A stretch of 64,000 nucleotides of DNA from Micromonospora sp. NBC_00421 (GTDB lineage: Bacteria > Actinomycetota > Actinomycetes > Mycobacteriales > Micromonosporaceae), in contig NZ_CP107929.1 in assembly GCF_036017915.1 (NCBI RefSeq), positions 5,832,001 through 5,896,000 of the forward strand, in the 5' to 3' direction. The position numbers were made by a program, and so were the translations under genes. A model generated the notes under the pieces. That model was given only the letters and a program-made list of their open reading frames with translations. It was not told the DNA's origin and searched no databases. Numbering within the stretch: position 1 is the stretch's first letter; every line of letters begins with the position of its first letter. Positions 1 to 8,424 of the stretch are shown here, one piece after another.

Positions 1-132
1 TCGTAGCCTCGTCTCGCCGAGGTTCCGCGTCACCGGGCAGTACCGATCGGGGGCCACCGCCGAGGTGGTCTGGTCCACCACACGACCCCGGGCGAACCCG
101 TGCCGGGGACGTACGAAAACGGAGAGCCTGAC

Positions 133-270
133 GTGAGCAAGCGCACCTACCAGCCGAACAACCGCCGGCGCGCGAAGACCCACGGCTTCCGGCTGCGCAT
201 GCGCACCCGTGCCGGCCGCGCCATCCTGTCGACCCGCCGTGCCAAGGGCCGTACCCGCCTGTCGGCCTGA
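133..270 (+). CDS. rpmH: 50S ribosomal protein L34
   Basis: This 45-residue protein is ribosomal protein L34 of the large subunit. It begins [15 protein letters not shown] and is almost entirely basic, with the family's [15 protein letters not shown] core and a RTRLSA end, at the normal length. The start is GTG, preceded by GGAGAG about six bases upstream. It lies directly before rnpA, the usual bacterial pairing of L34 with the RNase P protein. dnaA is expected upstream on the other strand, outside the window, so the first 132 bases are probably part of the dnaA-rpmH intergenic region. Confidence 0.97.
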   Translation: MSKRTYQPNNRRRAKTHGFRLRMRTRAGRAILSTRRAKGRTRLSA

Positions 271-304
271 GGCCGACGGGTCCGGTCCGGGGGCGTGGAC
301 AGTC

Positions 305-736
305 GTGCTGACGGCCGCGCAGCGCCTGCGGCGTAGTAACGACTTCGCCGCAGCGGTCCGGGGTGGTCGCCGCGTCGGGCGTGGTGCCGTGGTCGTCCAC
401 CTGACGCTACCGGCGGCCGCCACACCCCTCGGGACCACACCACTCGGGGCAACCTCGTCGGAGCCGGCGCGGAGCACCGACCCGGAGATGATCTCCGAGT
501 CGAGCCGCGCCGGCTTCGTCGTGTCCAAGGCCGTCGGGCCCGCCGTGGTCCGCAACAAGGTCCGCCGCCGGCTGCGGCACCTGGTGCGCGACCGGCTGGC
601 CGCACTGCCGGCCGGCAGCACCCTGGTGGTACGCGCCCTGCCCACCGCGGCCGGGACGCCGTACACCCGGCTGGGGGCCGACCTGGACGCGGCGATCGCC
701 GCCGCCCGGACGTCCCGGGGACGGCGGTCGCGATGA
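305..736 (+). CDS. rnpA: Ribonuclease P protein component
   Basis: This is the protein subunit of RNase P, which with the catalytic RNA trims the 5' ends of precursor tRNAs. The chosen GTG start gives 143 residues beginning [18 protein letters not shown], the typical N-terminus. The family signature [14 protein letters not shown] (the RNR motif) lies near residue 80. The protein is somewhat longer than the roughly 120-residue family norm because of a Pro/Thr-rich insert around residues 40-60. An upstream in-frame start at 209 would overlap rpmH and adds sequence unlike the family. Its stop overlaps the yidD start (ATGA), indicating translational coupling. Confidence 0.95.
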   Translation: MLTAAQRLRRSNDFAAAVRGGRRVGRGAVVVHLTLPAAATPLGTTPLGATSSEPARSTDPEMISESSRAGFVVSKAVGPAVVRNKVRRRLRHLVRDRLAALPAGSTLVVRALPTAAGTPYTRLGADLDAAIAAARTSRGRRSR

Positions 737-1020
737 GCAGCGGACCCGTCGTGTCGGCACGCCGGAGCATGGGTGCCCGGATGCTCAGTGGTCCCATCAT
801 CGCGTACCGTCGTTGGATAAGCCCGGCGCTGCCGGCCCGCTGCCGGTTCTACCCGTCGTGCAGTGCCTACGCCCTGGAGGCGGTTACCCGTCACGGTGCG
901 CTCCGGGGAGCCGGCCTGACGGTCCGGCGGCTGTCGCGCTGCCACCCTTTCCACCCTGGTGGACACGACCCGGTGCCGGAGCCGGGCGGCCGCCGACGCG
1001 CCGACGTGACTGGAGTCTGA
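733..1020 (+). CDS. yidD: Membrane protein insertion efficiency factor YidD
   Basis: YidD is a small membrane-associated protein that helps insertion of membrane proteins together with YidC. The 95-residue product has the diagnostic pattern of the family: [20 protein letters not shown], then [32 protein letters not shown]. The three conserved cysteines are present. Its ATG overlaps the rnpA stop and only three bases separate its stop from the TTG start of yidC, so the genes are clearly co-translated. Confidence 0.95.
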   Translation: MSSGPVVSARRSMGARMLSGPIIAYRRWISPALPARCRFYPSCSAYALEAVTRHGALRGAGLTVRRLSRCHPFHPGGHDPVPEPGGRRRADVTGV

Positions 1021-1023
1021 GAA

Positions 1024-2019
1024 TTGAGTCTCGACTGGATCTACTACGCGATCTCGTGGATCCTGCTGACCTGGCACTCGGCGTGGGACGCCATCGGAGT
1101 GCCGGTCCGCACGGTGCTCGGCACGAACTGGTCGTGGATTCTCGCCATCGTCTTCCTGGTGGTCACCGTCCGGGTGATCCTCTTCCCGGTCTTCGTCAAG
1201 CAGATCAAGTCGCAGCGGGCGATGCAGGCGCTCCAGCCGAAGGTCAAGGAGCTCCAGGAGAAGCACAAGGGTGACCGGGAGACGCTCCAGAAGGAGATGA
1301 TGGAGCTCTACCGGAAGGAAAAGGCCAACCCGCTCATGGGCTGCCTTCCGATGTTCCTCCAGATCCCGGTCTTCCTGGGCCTCTTCCACGTGCTGCGCCG
1401 GCTCGACCCGGCCAAGGACGCCAAGACCCTCTACGGGTGGACGGCCGAGCAGTTCGACAGCGCATCGAGCGCCACGATCTTCACCGCCCCGATCGCCGGC
1501 AAGTTCGGCTCCACCGCCGACGAGCTGGCCCGGCTCGGTGCCAACGGCACCACCGTGAAGATCATCGCCGGCATCCTGGTCCTGGTCATGATGGGCACCA
1601 CCTACCTGACCAGCCGTCAGATGATCCTCAAGACCGGCTGGGCGGAGGACCCGCAGCAGCGGATGGTGCAGCGCCTGATGCTCTACGGCATCCCGCTCTC
1701 CCTGCTGATCTCCGGCTCGATCTTTCCGATCGGTGTGATCATCTACTGGGTCACCAACAACCTGTTCACCCTCGGCCAGCAGCAGTGGGTACTCCGCAAG
1801 TTCCCGCCGTTGGTGACCAACAAGGGAGTCGCCGGCAACAAGGCGACGACCACCGCCGGCCGAGGCCCGGTGCAGCCGGCCAAGACCGGCGGCTTCCTCA
1901 ACCGGAACAAGCCCGTAGCGCAGGTGCCGGCCAAGCCGACCGCGCCGAAGGTCGCCGGGCCGAAGCCGGGTGCCAAGCCGGCCAATCCGAAGAAGGGCCC
2001 GGCCAAGCGTCAGGGCTGA
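1024..2019 (+). CDS. yidC: Membrane protein insertase YidC
   Basis: YidC/Oxa1 insertase places proteins into the cytoplasmic membrane, alone or with SecYEG. The 331-residue protein starts at TTG with a short N-terminus leading into a first hydrophobic segment (about residues 36-57), followed by a positively charged cytoplasmic loop rich in Lys/Glu (QPKVKELQEKHKGDRETLQK). The core NPLMGCLPMFLQIPVFLGLF lies near residue 100, and further hydrophobic segments follow at about 185-200, 220-245. The C-terminal 65 residues are Lys/Pro/Ala-rich, as in other actinobacterial YidC proteins. There is no large periplasmic P1 domain, as expected for Gram-positive forms. Confidence 0.96.
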   Translation: MSLDWIYYAISWILLTWHSAWDAIGVPVRTVLGTNWSWILAIVFLVVTVRVILFPVFVKQIKSQRAMQALQPKVKELQEKHKGDRETLQKEMMELYRKEKANPLMGCLPMFLQIPVFLGLFHVLRRLDPAKDAKTLYGWTAEQFDSASSATIFTAPIAGKFGSTADELARLGANGTTVKIIAGILVLVMMGTTYLTSRQMILKTGWAEDPQQRMVQRLMLYGIPLSLLISGSIFPIGVIIYWVTNNLFTLGQQQWVLRKFPPLVTNKGVAGNKATTTAGRGPVQPAKTGGFLNRNKPVAQVPAKPTAPKVAGPKPGAKPANPKKGPAKRQG

Positions 2020-2026
2020 CCCACCG

Positions 2027-2055
2027 GGCCGCCGTCGGGAAGACCGACGGCGGCC
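2027..2055 (+). terminator. Hairpin after yidC
   Basis: A perfect 12-bp stem (GGCCGCCGTCGG / CCGACGGCGGCC) with a five-base loop starts eight bases after the yidC stop and is followed by TT. It probably ends or attenuates the rpmH-yidC transcript ahead of jag. The rest of the gap up to jag at 2240 shows no gene. Confidence 0.65.
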
Positions 2056-2239
2056 TTCCGGTGCCGCGCAGCCGCCGTCCCGGCCGGCGCCGGAAGGCCG
2101 GAACCGCCGCGCCCCGCGCGGACACGGGCGAGACTGCCCGTACCAGACGTGCCCGTGACCGAACCGGCCCCCTTCCCGCCGGTCGCCCGGGAGACCAGCG
2201 GACCCGACGGTCCGGCCGAGCTAGTACGGAGATGACACC

Positions 2240-2818
2240 GTGACCGACACCAGCATCCCCAGCGCGGACGCCTCGCTCGACGAGGAGACCGTCCCGACCG
2301 CCGCGACCGGTGAGGGTGAGCCCGAAGAGGGCGGCAGGGAGAAGAAGCAAGCCGGCGAGGGCGAACTGTTCGCGCAGAGCGAGATCGCCGCCGACTACAT
2401 CGAGGGCCTGCTCGACATTCTCGACTACGACGGCGACATCGACGAGCTGGTCTCCGGTGGCCGCCCGGTCGTCGAGGTGGTCGGTGGCCGGTTGCAGAAC
2501 CTGGTCGGTCAGCGGGGAGCCACCCTGGAGGCGCTCCAGGAGCTGGCCCGGCTGGCGGTGTTCCGGCAGACCGGCTCGCCGAGCCGGCTTTTGCTCGACG
2601 TGGGCGGCTACCGGGCCACCCGCCGCAAGGAACTCGCCGCCGTCGCCAAGAACGCGGTCGAGAAGGTGAAGGAGCACGGCGAGCCGGTGCGGCTGGAGCC
2701 GATGTCGGCCTTCGAGCGCAAGTGCGTGCACGACGTGGTCAACGCGATGAGCGGGGTGGAGAGCGAATCCGAGGGTGTCGAGCCGACCCGACGCATCGTC
2801 GTCCGGCCGGCGGACTGA
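2240..2818 (+). CDS. jag: RNA-binding protein KhpB/Jag (KH and R3H domains)
   Basis: Jag (KhpB, once called SpoIIIJ-associated protein) is a cytoplasmic RNA-binding protein linked to cell division and elongation in Gram-positive bacteria. The first 50 residues are acidic and poorly conserved. A KH domain follows (about residues 50-115), with the GXXG-like LVGQRGATLEALQELARL. The R3H domain comes next, containing RKELAAVAKNAVEKVKEHG and the closing TRRIVVRPAD. No Jag-N domain is present, as in other actinobacteria. The GTG start has no strong Shine-Dalgarno sequence. It sits between yidC and rsmG, the conserved position. Confidence 0.93.
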   Translation: MTDTSIPSADASLDEETVPTAATGEGEPEEGGREKKQAGEGELFAQSEIAADYIEGLLDILDYDGDIDELVSGGRPVVEVVGGRLQNLVGQRGATLEALQELARLAVFRQTGSPSRLLLDVGGYRATRRKELAAVAKNAVEKVKEHGEPVRLEPMSAFERKCVHDVVNAMSGVESESEGVEPTRRIVVRPAD

Positions 2819-2822
2819 ACTG

Positions 2823-3638
2823 GTGACGCCCGACGACCTCACGACGGATGCCGGTCCCGGCCCGGGTGGTACGCCGCCCGGGCCGTCGCCCGAACGCCCC
2901 GTCCCCTCCGCGCAGGACGCCGCGCTTCCGGCCGAGTTGGCCACCGCCGCGCGGGCACTCTTCGGTGACCGGCTTGACCTGGCTGCCGGGTACGCCGAAC
3001 TGCTCGCCACCGACGGTGTGGTGCGCGGACTGATCGGCCCCCGGGAGGCGCCCCGGATCTGGGACCGGCACCTGCTCAACTGCGCGGCCGTCGCCGAGCT
3101 GATTCCGCCCGACGCCAGTGTGATCGACGTCGGCTCCGGGGCGGGGCTGCCCGGTGTGGTGCTGGCGATCGCCCGTCCCGACCTGACCGTCGTCCTGGTC
3201 GAGCCGTTGGCCCGGCGTACCTCGTTCCTGGTCGAGGCGGTGGAGCGACTCGGGCTGGCCAGGATGGTCCGGGTCTTCCGGGGCCGGGCGGACGAGGCGG
3301 CTTCCGGGGTGACCGGGGTCGGCCCGTTCACGGCCGACGTGGTGACCGCCCGCGCGGTGGCACCACTGGATCGGCTCGCCACCTGGAGCCTGCCGTTGGT
3401 CGTCCCCCGCGGGCGGTTGATCGCACTCAAGGGTGCGTCCGCAGCCGACGAGGTCGCCGAGCATGCCGAGGCGGTGGCGAAGCTGGGCGGGAGCGAGCCG
3501 ACGGTGCGACTCTGTGGAACCGACATCCTCGACCCGCCGACCACTGTGGTGGAGATCGTGCGGGAGCGGGTGGTCCGCCCGTCGGGTGTGAAGAAGTCGC
3601 CGAGGCGGTCGCGGGGTGGCTCGAAGCGCTCCCGCTGA
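2823..3638 (+). CDS. rsmG: 16S rRNA (guanine(527)-N(7))-methyltransferase RsmG
   Basis: RsmG (GidB) methylates N7 of G527 in 16S rRNA using S-adenosylmethionine; loss of it is known to give low-level streptomycin resistance. The SAM-binding motif VIDVGSGAGLPGVVLAIARP is near residue 100, and the family motifs RDRHLLNC-like (WDRHLLNCAAV) and TARAVAPLDRLATW are present. The GTG at 2823, four bases after the jag stop, gives 271 residues. A start at 2775 inside jag would add 16 low-complexity residues and is less likely. The C-terminus is basic (KKSPRRSRGGSKRSR). Confidence 0.94.
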   Translation: MTPDDLTTDAGPGPGGTPPGPSPERPVPSAQDAALPAELATAARALFGDRLDLAAGYAELLATDGVVRGLIGPREAPRIWDRHLLNCAAVAELIPPDASVIDVGSGAGLPGVVLAIARPDLTVVLVEPLARRTSFLVEAVERLGLARMVRVFRGRADEAASGVTGVGPFTADVVTARAVAPLDRLATWSLPLVVPRGRLIALKGASAADEVAEHAEAVAKLGGSEPTVRLCGTDILDPPTTVVEIVRERVVRPSGVKKSPRRSRGGSKRSR

Positions 3639-3954
3639 AGCCCGTCCGGTCTTGTCGTGCTTGCACAGTGACCCCGGTACGGCACGTTGTGGTAGTCCGG
3701 GGTTCCCTGGTTCGGGTTCCGCCGTCTAGCGAGGCAATGTCGGTAGCTCGGCTTCCGAGGTCCGTCGAGAACTGCGATGGACCCGCCGTGCCCGTCCCCC
3801 GTAGGCTGGCCGCGCGTCGATAGTGTGGGGCGGGCGGATGTCGGGTGCACCGGTCCGATCGCCCCCGCCGGGCCGTACCACTCCGCGGTGCGAGCGCGGG
3901 TACGGCCATGAGACGGGGTGCGGACCGACCATCCGGAGCGGGTAGGGATGACAG
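3639..3954 (+). other. Gene-free leader upstream of parA
   Basis: About 316 bases with no convincing gene separate rsmG from parA. It should hold the parAB promoter; a possible -10 element (TAGTGT) lies near 3821, but no confident -35 element was identified. A GGAGCGGGTAGGG stretch near 3934-3946 could serve as ribosome-binding region for the GTG at 3955. Confidence 0.35.
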
Positions 3955-5310
3955 GTGCATGACGACGGCAGGTACGACGATCCACGGGTGAACGATCCCG
4001 AGGGGCCAGCTTCAGGCGTGGACCCTGTTTCACGTGAAACCGAACACCAGGCGTGGTCGGCCGGCGGACAGCCGACGATCCGTCCGCCCGAGCATGGGGC
4101 TGGGGGGCGACGCGAGCCCCCGGTGGTGGGTGCCGCGCGCCCCGTCCCCCAGTCGTATCTGCCGCCACCCGCTGCACCGGCCGGCTCCGACAGTCGGCCG
4201 CCCAATGCCCCGGACGGAAGGGCGACGGCCTCGGTGCGACGGAACGCGGGGGCGCCCTCGCGATTCGAGGCACCGCCGAACGGCAATCCACCACCGGTAC
4301 CCGTGCAGCCACACCCAGGTGCGGTACCCGATGCGGCACCTGTGATCGACAGTCCTGCGGCCGAACTCGGGGCCGTTGCTGTCGACCCGGCAGATGCCGC
4401 GTACGTTTCACGTGAAACCCCGACGCGCGAAGAGGATGACCCACCGTTGGCTATGGAGGCGATGCGCGCCGTGCAGATCCTTAATCCGAGTGGCGAGGTG
4501 ACCATGCCCCGCCCTGAGCGGACCCGGGTGATGTGCGTCGCCAATCAGAAGGGCGGCGTGGGCAAGACCACGACCACGGTCAACCTGGCAGTGGCGCTGG
4601 CCCTGCACGGCAACCGTGTGCTGGTGGTCGACCTCGACCCGCAGGGCAATGCGTCCACCGGGTTGAACGTCCCGCACCACACCGGAGTTCCGGACGTCTA
4701 CGACTGCCTGATCGACAGTGTGCCGCTCGCGGAGGTGGCGCAGGAGGTCGAGGGTATCCCCAACCTGTGGTGCGTGCCGGCGACCATCGACCTGGCCGGT
4801 GCCGAGATCGAACTGGTCTCGGTGGTCGCCCGGGAGTCCCGACTCAACCGGGCCATCGAGGCGTACCCGGGGCACTTCGACTACGTCTTCATCGACTGTC
4901 CGCCCTCCCTCGGTCTGTTGACGGTCAACGCTCTGGTGGCCGCCCAGGAGGTGCTGATTCCGATCCAGTGCGAGTACTACGCCCTGGAGGGGTTGAACCA
5001 GTTGATAAACAACATCAACCTTGTTCGCCAGCACCTGAACCCGAAGCTGGAGGTTTCCACGATCCTGCTCACCATGTACGACCGCCGTACCCGGCTGGCC
5101 GACGCGGTGGAGCAGGATGTCCGGAACCACTTCGGCGACAAGGTCCTCCAGGCCGTCATTCCCCGTAACGTCCGTGTGTCGGAGGCCCCGAGCTACGGGC
5201 AGTCCGTGATGACCTACGATCCCGGATCGCGGGGGGCCACGAGTTACTTCGAGGCCGCCCAGGAGATCGCCGAGCGTGGCGCCAAGGAGCCGGTGAGCCG
5301 GAATGCGTAG
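3955..5310 (+). CDS. parA: Chromosome partitioning ATPase ParA (Soj)
   Basis: ParA is the DNA-binding ATPase that moves ParB-parS complexes and so separates newly replicated origins. The conserved part begins around residue 185 (TRVMCVANQ) with the deviant Walker A motif KGGVGKTTTTVN near residue 199. The Walker A' motif VVDLDPQGNASTG and the Walker B region YVFIDCPPSLGLLTVNAL follow. The first 165-185 residues are Pro/Ala/Arg-rich and probably disordered. This stretch contains two in-frame parS sites, each coding VSRET. An ATG at 4453 (MEAMRAVQIL) would give a 285-residue protein of ordinary ParA length; which start is used cannot be settled from sequence. parB follows 27 bases downstream. 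Confidence 0.93.
   Translation: MHDDGRYDDPRVNDPEGPASGVDPVSRETEHQAWSAGGQPTIRPPEHGAGGRREPPVVGAARPVPQSYLPPPAAPAGSDSRPPNAPDGRATASVRRNAGAPSRFEAPPNGNPPPVPVQPHPGAVPDAAPVIDSPAAELGAVAVDPADAAYVSRETPTREEDDPPLAMEAMRAVQILNPSGEVTMPRPERTRVMCVANQKGGVGKTTTTVNLAVALALHGNRVLVVDLDPQGNASTGLNVPHHTGVPDVYDCLIDSVPLAEVAQEVEGIPNLWCVPATIDLAGAEIELVSVVARESRLNRAIEAYPGHFDYVFIDCPPSLGLLTVNALVAAQEVLIPIQCEYYALEGLNQLINNINLVRQHLNPKLEVSTILLTMYDRRTRLADAVEQDVRNHFGDKVLQAVIPRNVRVSEAPSYGQSVMTYDPGSRGATSYFEAAQEIAERGAKEPVSRNA
4026..4041. promoter_or_regulatory. parS site 1, within parA
   Basis: TGTTTCACGTGAAACC contains the full 14-bp GTTTCACGTGAAAC palindrome bound by ParB. It lies inside the parA reading frame and encodes Val-Ser-Arg-Glu-Thr. 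Confidence 0.92.
4404..4419. promoter_or_regulatory. parS site 2, within parA
   Basis: CGTTTCACGTGAAACC, a perfect 14-bp parS core, again in frame as VSRET. It is 34 bases upstream of the alternative parA ATG at 4453. Confidence 0.92.
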
Positions 5311-5337
5311 TGCGGACGAGTCGCTGGGAGGCGTCGT

Positions 5338-6402
5338 ATGAAGAACCGTCCCCGGGGCGGTCTGGGTAGAGGGCTCGGTGCGCTGATCCCGACCGGGCCG
5401 GTCCAGGAGAGCACGACCACGGCAACCATGCCCGTGGAGGTCGACCCGGGGCGCCCGGTGATCGAGACGCCTGCTGATCCGATGGCCGCGGTACCGCCGG
5501 TGCCCGCGCCGGTGGTTGTCGCGCCGCAGCATCACGAGCCGCCGCAGCATGACGAGCTGCAACTCAATCCGGTGCCCGGCGCGCGCTTCGCCGAGATCTC
5601 CGTCGACGCGATCGTGCCGAACCCCAAGCAGCCTCGGCACGTCTTCGACGAGGAGGCACTGGAGGAGCTGAAGACCTCCATCCAGGAGGTCGGCTTCCTC
5701 CAGCCGATCGTCGTCCGGCAGTTGGACAGCGAGAAGTACGAACTCGTCATGGGCGAGCGGCGCTGGCGTGCCGCCCAGGCGGTCGGCCGGGAGACCATCC
5801 CCGCGATCGTTCGGGAGACCAAGGACGACGCGATGCTCCGGGACGCCCTCCTGGAGAACATCCACCGGGCCAACCTGAACCCGCTGGAAGAGGCCGCCGC
5901 CTACCAACAGTTGCTGGAAGAGTTCGGCGCGACCCACGAGGAACTTGCCCGCCGGATCGGGCGGAGCCGACCGCAGATCTCGAACACCATCCGGCTGCTG
6001 AACCTGCCCCCACAGGTCCAGCGGCGGGTGGCGGCCGGCGTGCTGTCCGCCGGCCACGCCCGTGCGCTGCTCAGCCTCGACGAGGCTGAGGCACAGGAGC
6101 AGTTGGCGCTCCGCATCGTCGCCGAAGGGCTCTCGGTCCGGGCGACCGAGGAGATCGTGGCCCTGGCGCTCAGCGACGGCCCGGCCAAGGCCCCGGCGAC
6201 CAAGCGCCGTTCGAAGCCGCACGCGCCCGCGTTGACCGACCTGGCCGACCGCCTCTCCGACCGCTTCGACACCCGGGTAAAGGTGGACATCGGCCGGAGC
6301 AAGGGGAAGATCACCATCGAGTTCGCCACGGTGGACGATCTGGAACGGATCGTCGGCATCATCGGCGTGGGTGAGGAAGACGAACCGGAGCCCGAGGACT
6401 GA
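5338..6402 (+). CDS. parB: Chromosome partitioning protein ParB
   Basis: ParB binds parS and spreads as a CTP-dependent clamp, forming the segregation complex moved by ParA. The N-terminus [13 protein letters not shown] (residues 6-18) is the ParA-contacting motif. The ParB/Srx CTP-binding domain covers about residues 83-175, with [10 protein letters not shown] and [16 protein letters not shown]. The helix-turn-helix follows ([23 protein letters not shown]), and the C-terminal dimerisation domain ends around [12 protein letters not shown]. Residues 25-80 are a Pro/Val-rich linker. The ATG at 5338 is 27 bases past the parA stop, with GGGAGG just upstream. Confidence 0.97.
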   Translation: MKNRPRGGLGRGLGALIPTGPVQESTTTATMPVEVDPGRPVIETPADPMAAVPPVPAPVVVAPQHHEPPQHDELQLNPVPGARFAEISVDAIVPNPKQPRHVFDEEALEELKTSIQEVGFLQPIVVRQLDSEKYELVMGERRWRAAQAVGRETIPAIVRETKDDAMLRDALLENIHRANLNPLEEAAAYQQLLEEFGATHEELARRIGRSRPQISNTIRLLNLPPQVQRRVAAGVLSAGHARALLSLDEAEAQEQLALRIVAEGLSVRATEEIVALALSDGPAKAPATKRRSKPHAPALTDLADRLSDRFDTRVKVDIGRSKGKITIEFATVDDLERIVGIIGVGEEDEPEPED

Positions 6403-6420
6403 TCACCGGACCACTCGTCG

Positions 6421-6451
6421 CGGCCGTGTACCCCAGTCGGGTACGCGGCCG
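6421..6451 (+). terminator. Rho-independent-type terminator of parAB
   Basis: A 13-bp stem (CGGCCGTGTACCC / GGGTACGCGGCCG, one G-U pair) with a five-base loop is followed by TTTCGTT, 18 bases after the parB stop. Confidence 0.8.
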
Positions 6452-7148
6452 TTTCGTTGGGTTCGATGCCGCTGCGGAAACGCCGGCGACGTCGACACCT
6501 CCGTCATCGCTGCCGACTCTCGCCCCTTGCCGGTACGTGTCGTCCGCGGCCATACCGCCCTCGGGTGTTCCGATCGGCAGGGTGAGGGTCTGCTTCAAGC
6601 TCATGCTCACGCCGGGTCGTAGTGGCCTCCCGGTCATGGATGCCACTGCAACCTGGAAGTAGCGCGATCCTGCGCGGCGCATTCGGGGTTAACGGGGAGA
6701 GGCGGGGGTGAGATCGATCCGCCCGGGGAGAGGGGGACGGATCGCCCCGGCAGGTGTGGACCCCGGGTATGTCCTTGCGGCCCCGCTCCGCTCGGTGCGC
6801 CGCGAGCCGGTCGGCGTGGCGTCGCCGAGTTCCACGCCCATTCACACCACGTCGAGACTGAACCGGGCCCGGCAGCCAGCGGACTCGGGAGTTAGGTGGC
6901 GGGCCTGGCGATGCGGCCCGTCTCGTCGTCGTCCGATCCGGGCCGCTCAGATCGTCCTGGAGCATCTCAGCGATTTCACGCAGCCCCTGGGTAGCCCGGA
7001 GGTTGTAGTTGTCTCCTGGGCTGATCTGAGGGCATTGGGAGCGGTGGTGCGTTTGTGGGCGGCGGTGTGTTCGGAGCGCGATGCGTTTGTGGGGCATGCG
7101 GCATGACCCGGGGGCGGCGATGCACGTGTGAGTCGCGGTACGGAGCCA

Positions 7149-7164
7149 TGTTTCACGTGGAACG
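7149..7164. promoter_or_regulatory. parS-like site 3
   Basis: TGTTTCACGTGGAACG matches the parS core except for one A-to-G change in the right arm. Confidence 0.75.
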
Positions 7165-7264
7165 GATCTTCCCGGCCGATCCGGTGCCGAGGTCGTCGAC
7201 AGTGCTACCTCACGGCGGATCCGGTGCCGTCCGAAGGAAGGCGATCGGAGGCACGCAGTCGCCA

Positions 7265-7280
7265 CGTTTCACGTGGAACG
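7265..7280. promoter_or_regulatory. parS-like site 4
   Basis: CGTTTCACGTGGAACG has the same single-base variant core as the site 116 bases upstream, in the same orientation. Confidence 0.75.
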
Positions 7281-7777
7281 GTCGTCACTAATCCACAAGC
7301 AGGACCGTCTTCCGTAGCGGTCTGCGGCATGCCAAACGGCCGACGGGTGGTCAGCTGCGGGGTAGGGCCCAACGCGACTTTGCGGGAACTCGCGCGATTT
7401 CTGAGGAGGCCAGGTGAGGGAGAGCGCGTCCGGCCTGGGTCAGGCCCGACGAGCAAAAGCACCTACCGGCGCAATGAACCGGGTCGAGCCACTGCCTGAC
7501 AAGCCTGCTTCGATGCCCGCAGCGGCGCAGGACCCTGTGAGCCCGCAGGACCGTCTCGCCCACCCTCCTCACGCACCACCCGGCCGCTGAACCCTTCATC
7601 GCGCACCTACCGAACCGCTCGTCTGCTGGCACCTCTTGGCACCCACGCTTGCCGCCTGACCGTTGACACGTCCTCGTTCACACGCGCCCTGCCTACCGTC
7701 GACCCATCGATGCTTCATCGGCCCACAACCGCTCGTCGGCCTTCCCTCGGGCACGCTGGCCTCTGGACCGCGTCACC

Positions 7778-7793
7778 CGTTTCACGTGAAACC
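7778..7793. promoter_or_regulatory. parS site 5
   Basis: CGTTTCACGTGAAACC, a perfect 14-bp parS core in non-coding DNA. Confidence 0.92.
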
Positions 7794-7911
7794 GTCCGAC
7801 TGCACTCGATCTTTCTGGAACAACTCTCCCCGGCATCTGCCGAGCAGGCCGAGCAGGGAGAGGTCAGGAAGGGGCAGGAGCCTGAGCAGGCTCAGTCCCC
7901 ACCAGGGCCAC

Positions 7912-7927
7912 GGTTCCACGTGAAACC
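7912..7927. promoter_or_regulatory. parS-like site 6
   Basis: GGTTCCACGTGAAACC carries the same one-base variant as sites 3 and 4 but in the reverse orientation. Confidence 0.75.
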
Positions 7928-8173
7928 GAGAGGCTCGGTGCGGAATGGAAGCGCTAGCTTCCTACGGCCAAGCGTGCCCCCGGCGTCGCCGACAGGCCTC
8001 GCCGCCAGCAGGCCGCTCGCTCCTGCATCGCCCCCTCCACAAGGACGAGTCGACGGTGAGCTACGCCGGATCATCCACCGCCCGAGAGGCAGACGAAAAC
8101 TCCCGCCATCCAGCAGCCCGAGCGGCCCCTCGATCGTTGTTCAGATCGGACCCATGAACCCTGTGAACAAGGC

Positions 8174-8306
8174 TGTGGATGACGGCCAAAGTTATCCACA
8201 GGAGTTTTCCACAGGCGGCACCCGTTTCACGTGAAACAGCGCGTCAGGGACCTCGCCAGCCTGTGGATGACGGGGTGTGGTGGTGATCTCATCAGCCTGT
8301 GGACAA
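8174..8306. promoter_or_regulatory. DnaA-box cluster next to parS
   Basis: Five 9-mers resembling the DnaA box (TTATCCACA or the actinobacterial TTGTCCACA) lie within 133 bases: TGTGGATGA at 8174 and 8262 (reverse), TTATCCACA at 8192, TTTTCCACA at 8205, and TGTGGACAA at 8298 (reverse, exact complement of TTGTCCACA). A perfect parS sits between them. This is not oriC by gene order, which would be beyond dnaA to the left. It may titrate or reload DnaA. Confidence 0.65.
8223..8238. promoter_or_regulatory. parS site 7
   Basis: CGTTTCACGTGAAACA, a perfect parS core lying inside the DnaA-box cluster. Confidence 0.92.
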
Positions 8307-8411
8307 CCACTCCGGCTCCCCCTTCGACGCAGCGCGACGGTCGTCATTCTCGACCGAAATCCCTTCATGATCAGCGGCGTTCGGGGTAGGGACAGCGGTC
8401 CCGGACTCGGT

Positions 8412-8417
8412 TAGGGT
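8412..8417 (+). promoter_or_regulatory. -10 element of a likely leaderless promoter
   Basis: TAGGGT lies seven bases before the GTG of the HIT-like gene, so transcription probably begins at or next to the start codon. No Shine-Dalgarno is visible. Confidence 0.5.
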
Positions 8418-8424
8418 CAGCGTC

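Larger units (their letters stand above)
6452..8411. other. Two-kilobase gene-free centromere-like region
   Basis: Nearly 2 kb between parB and the HIT-like gene has no reading frame that resembles a protein. Long open frames occur on both strands but are arginine/proline-rich, lack ribosome-binding sites, and several read through parS sites. What the region does hold is five parS or parS-like sites (7149-8238) and a tight group of DnaA-box-like 9-mers (8174-8306). A further possible DnaA-like 9-mer, TAATCCACA, lies at 7289. The content suggests a centromere and DnaA-binding locus. A small RNA cannot be excluded. Confidence 0.6.

Noticed and set aside
1898..4444. Long open frame on the minus strand opposite jag, rsmG and parA
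   Set aside because: It is arginine/proline-rich without recognisable domains and runs opposite well-supported genes; GC-rich DNA keeps such frames open.
4408..6222. Minus-strand open frame opposite parA and parB
   Set aside because: No family features; it mirrors the parAB genes.
6504..7265. Open frames of up to 253 residues in the parS region
   Set aside because: Composition is random GC-rich, no ribosome-binding site, and frames overlap on both strands without any conserved motif.
7710..8234. A 174-residue frame crossing two parS sites
   Set aside because: The sequence reads parS palindromes as VSRET and HVKP and otherwise has no protein-like features.
8174..8306. Interpretation of the DnaA-box cluster as the chromosomal oriC
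   Set aside because: Gene order puts oriC between dnaA and dnaN, left of rpmH and outside this window; no AT-rich unwinding region is seen here.
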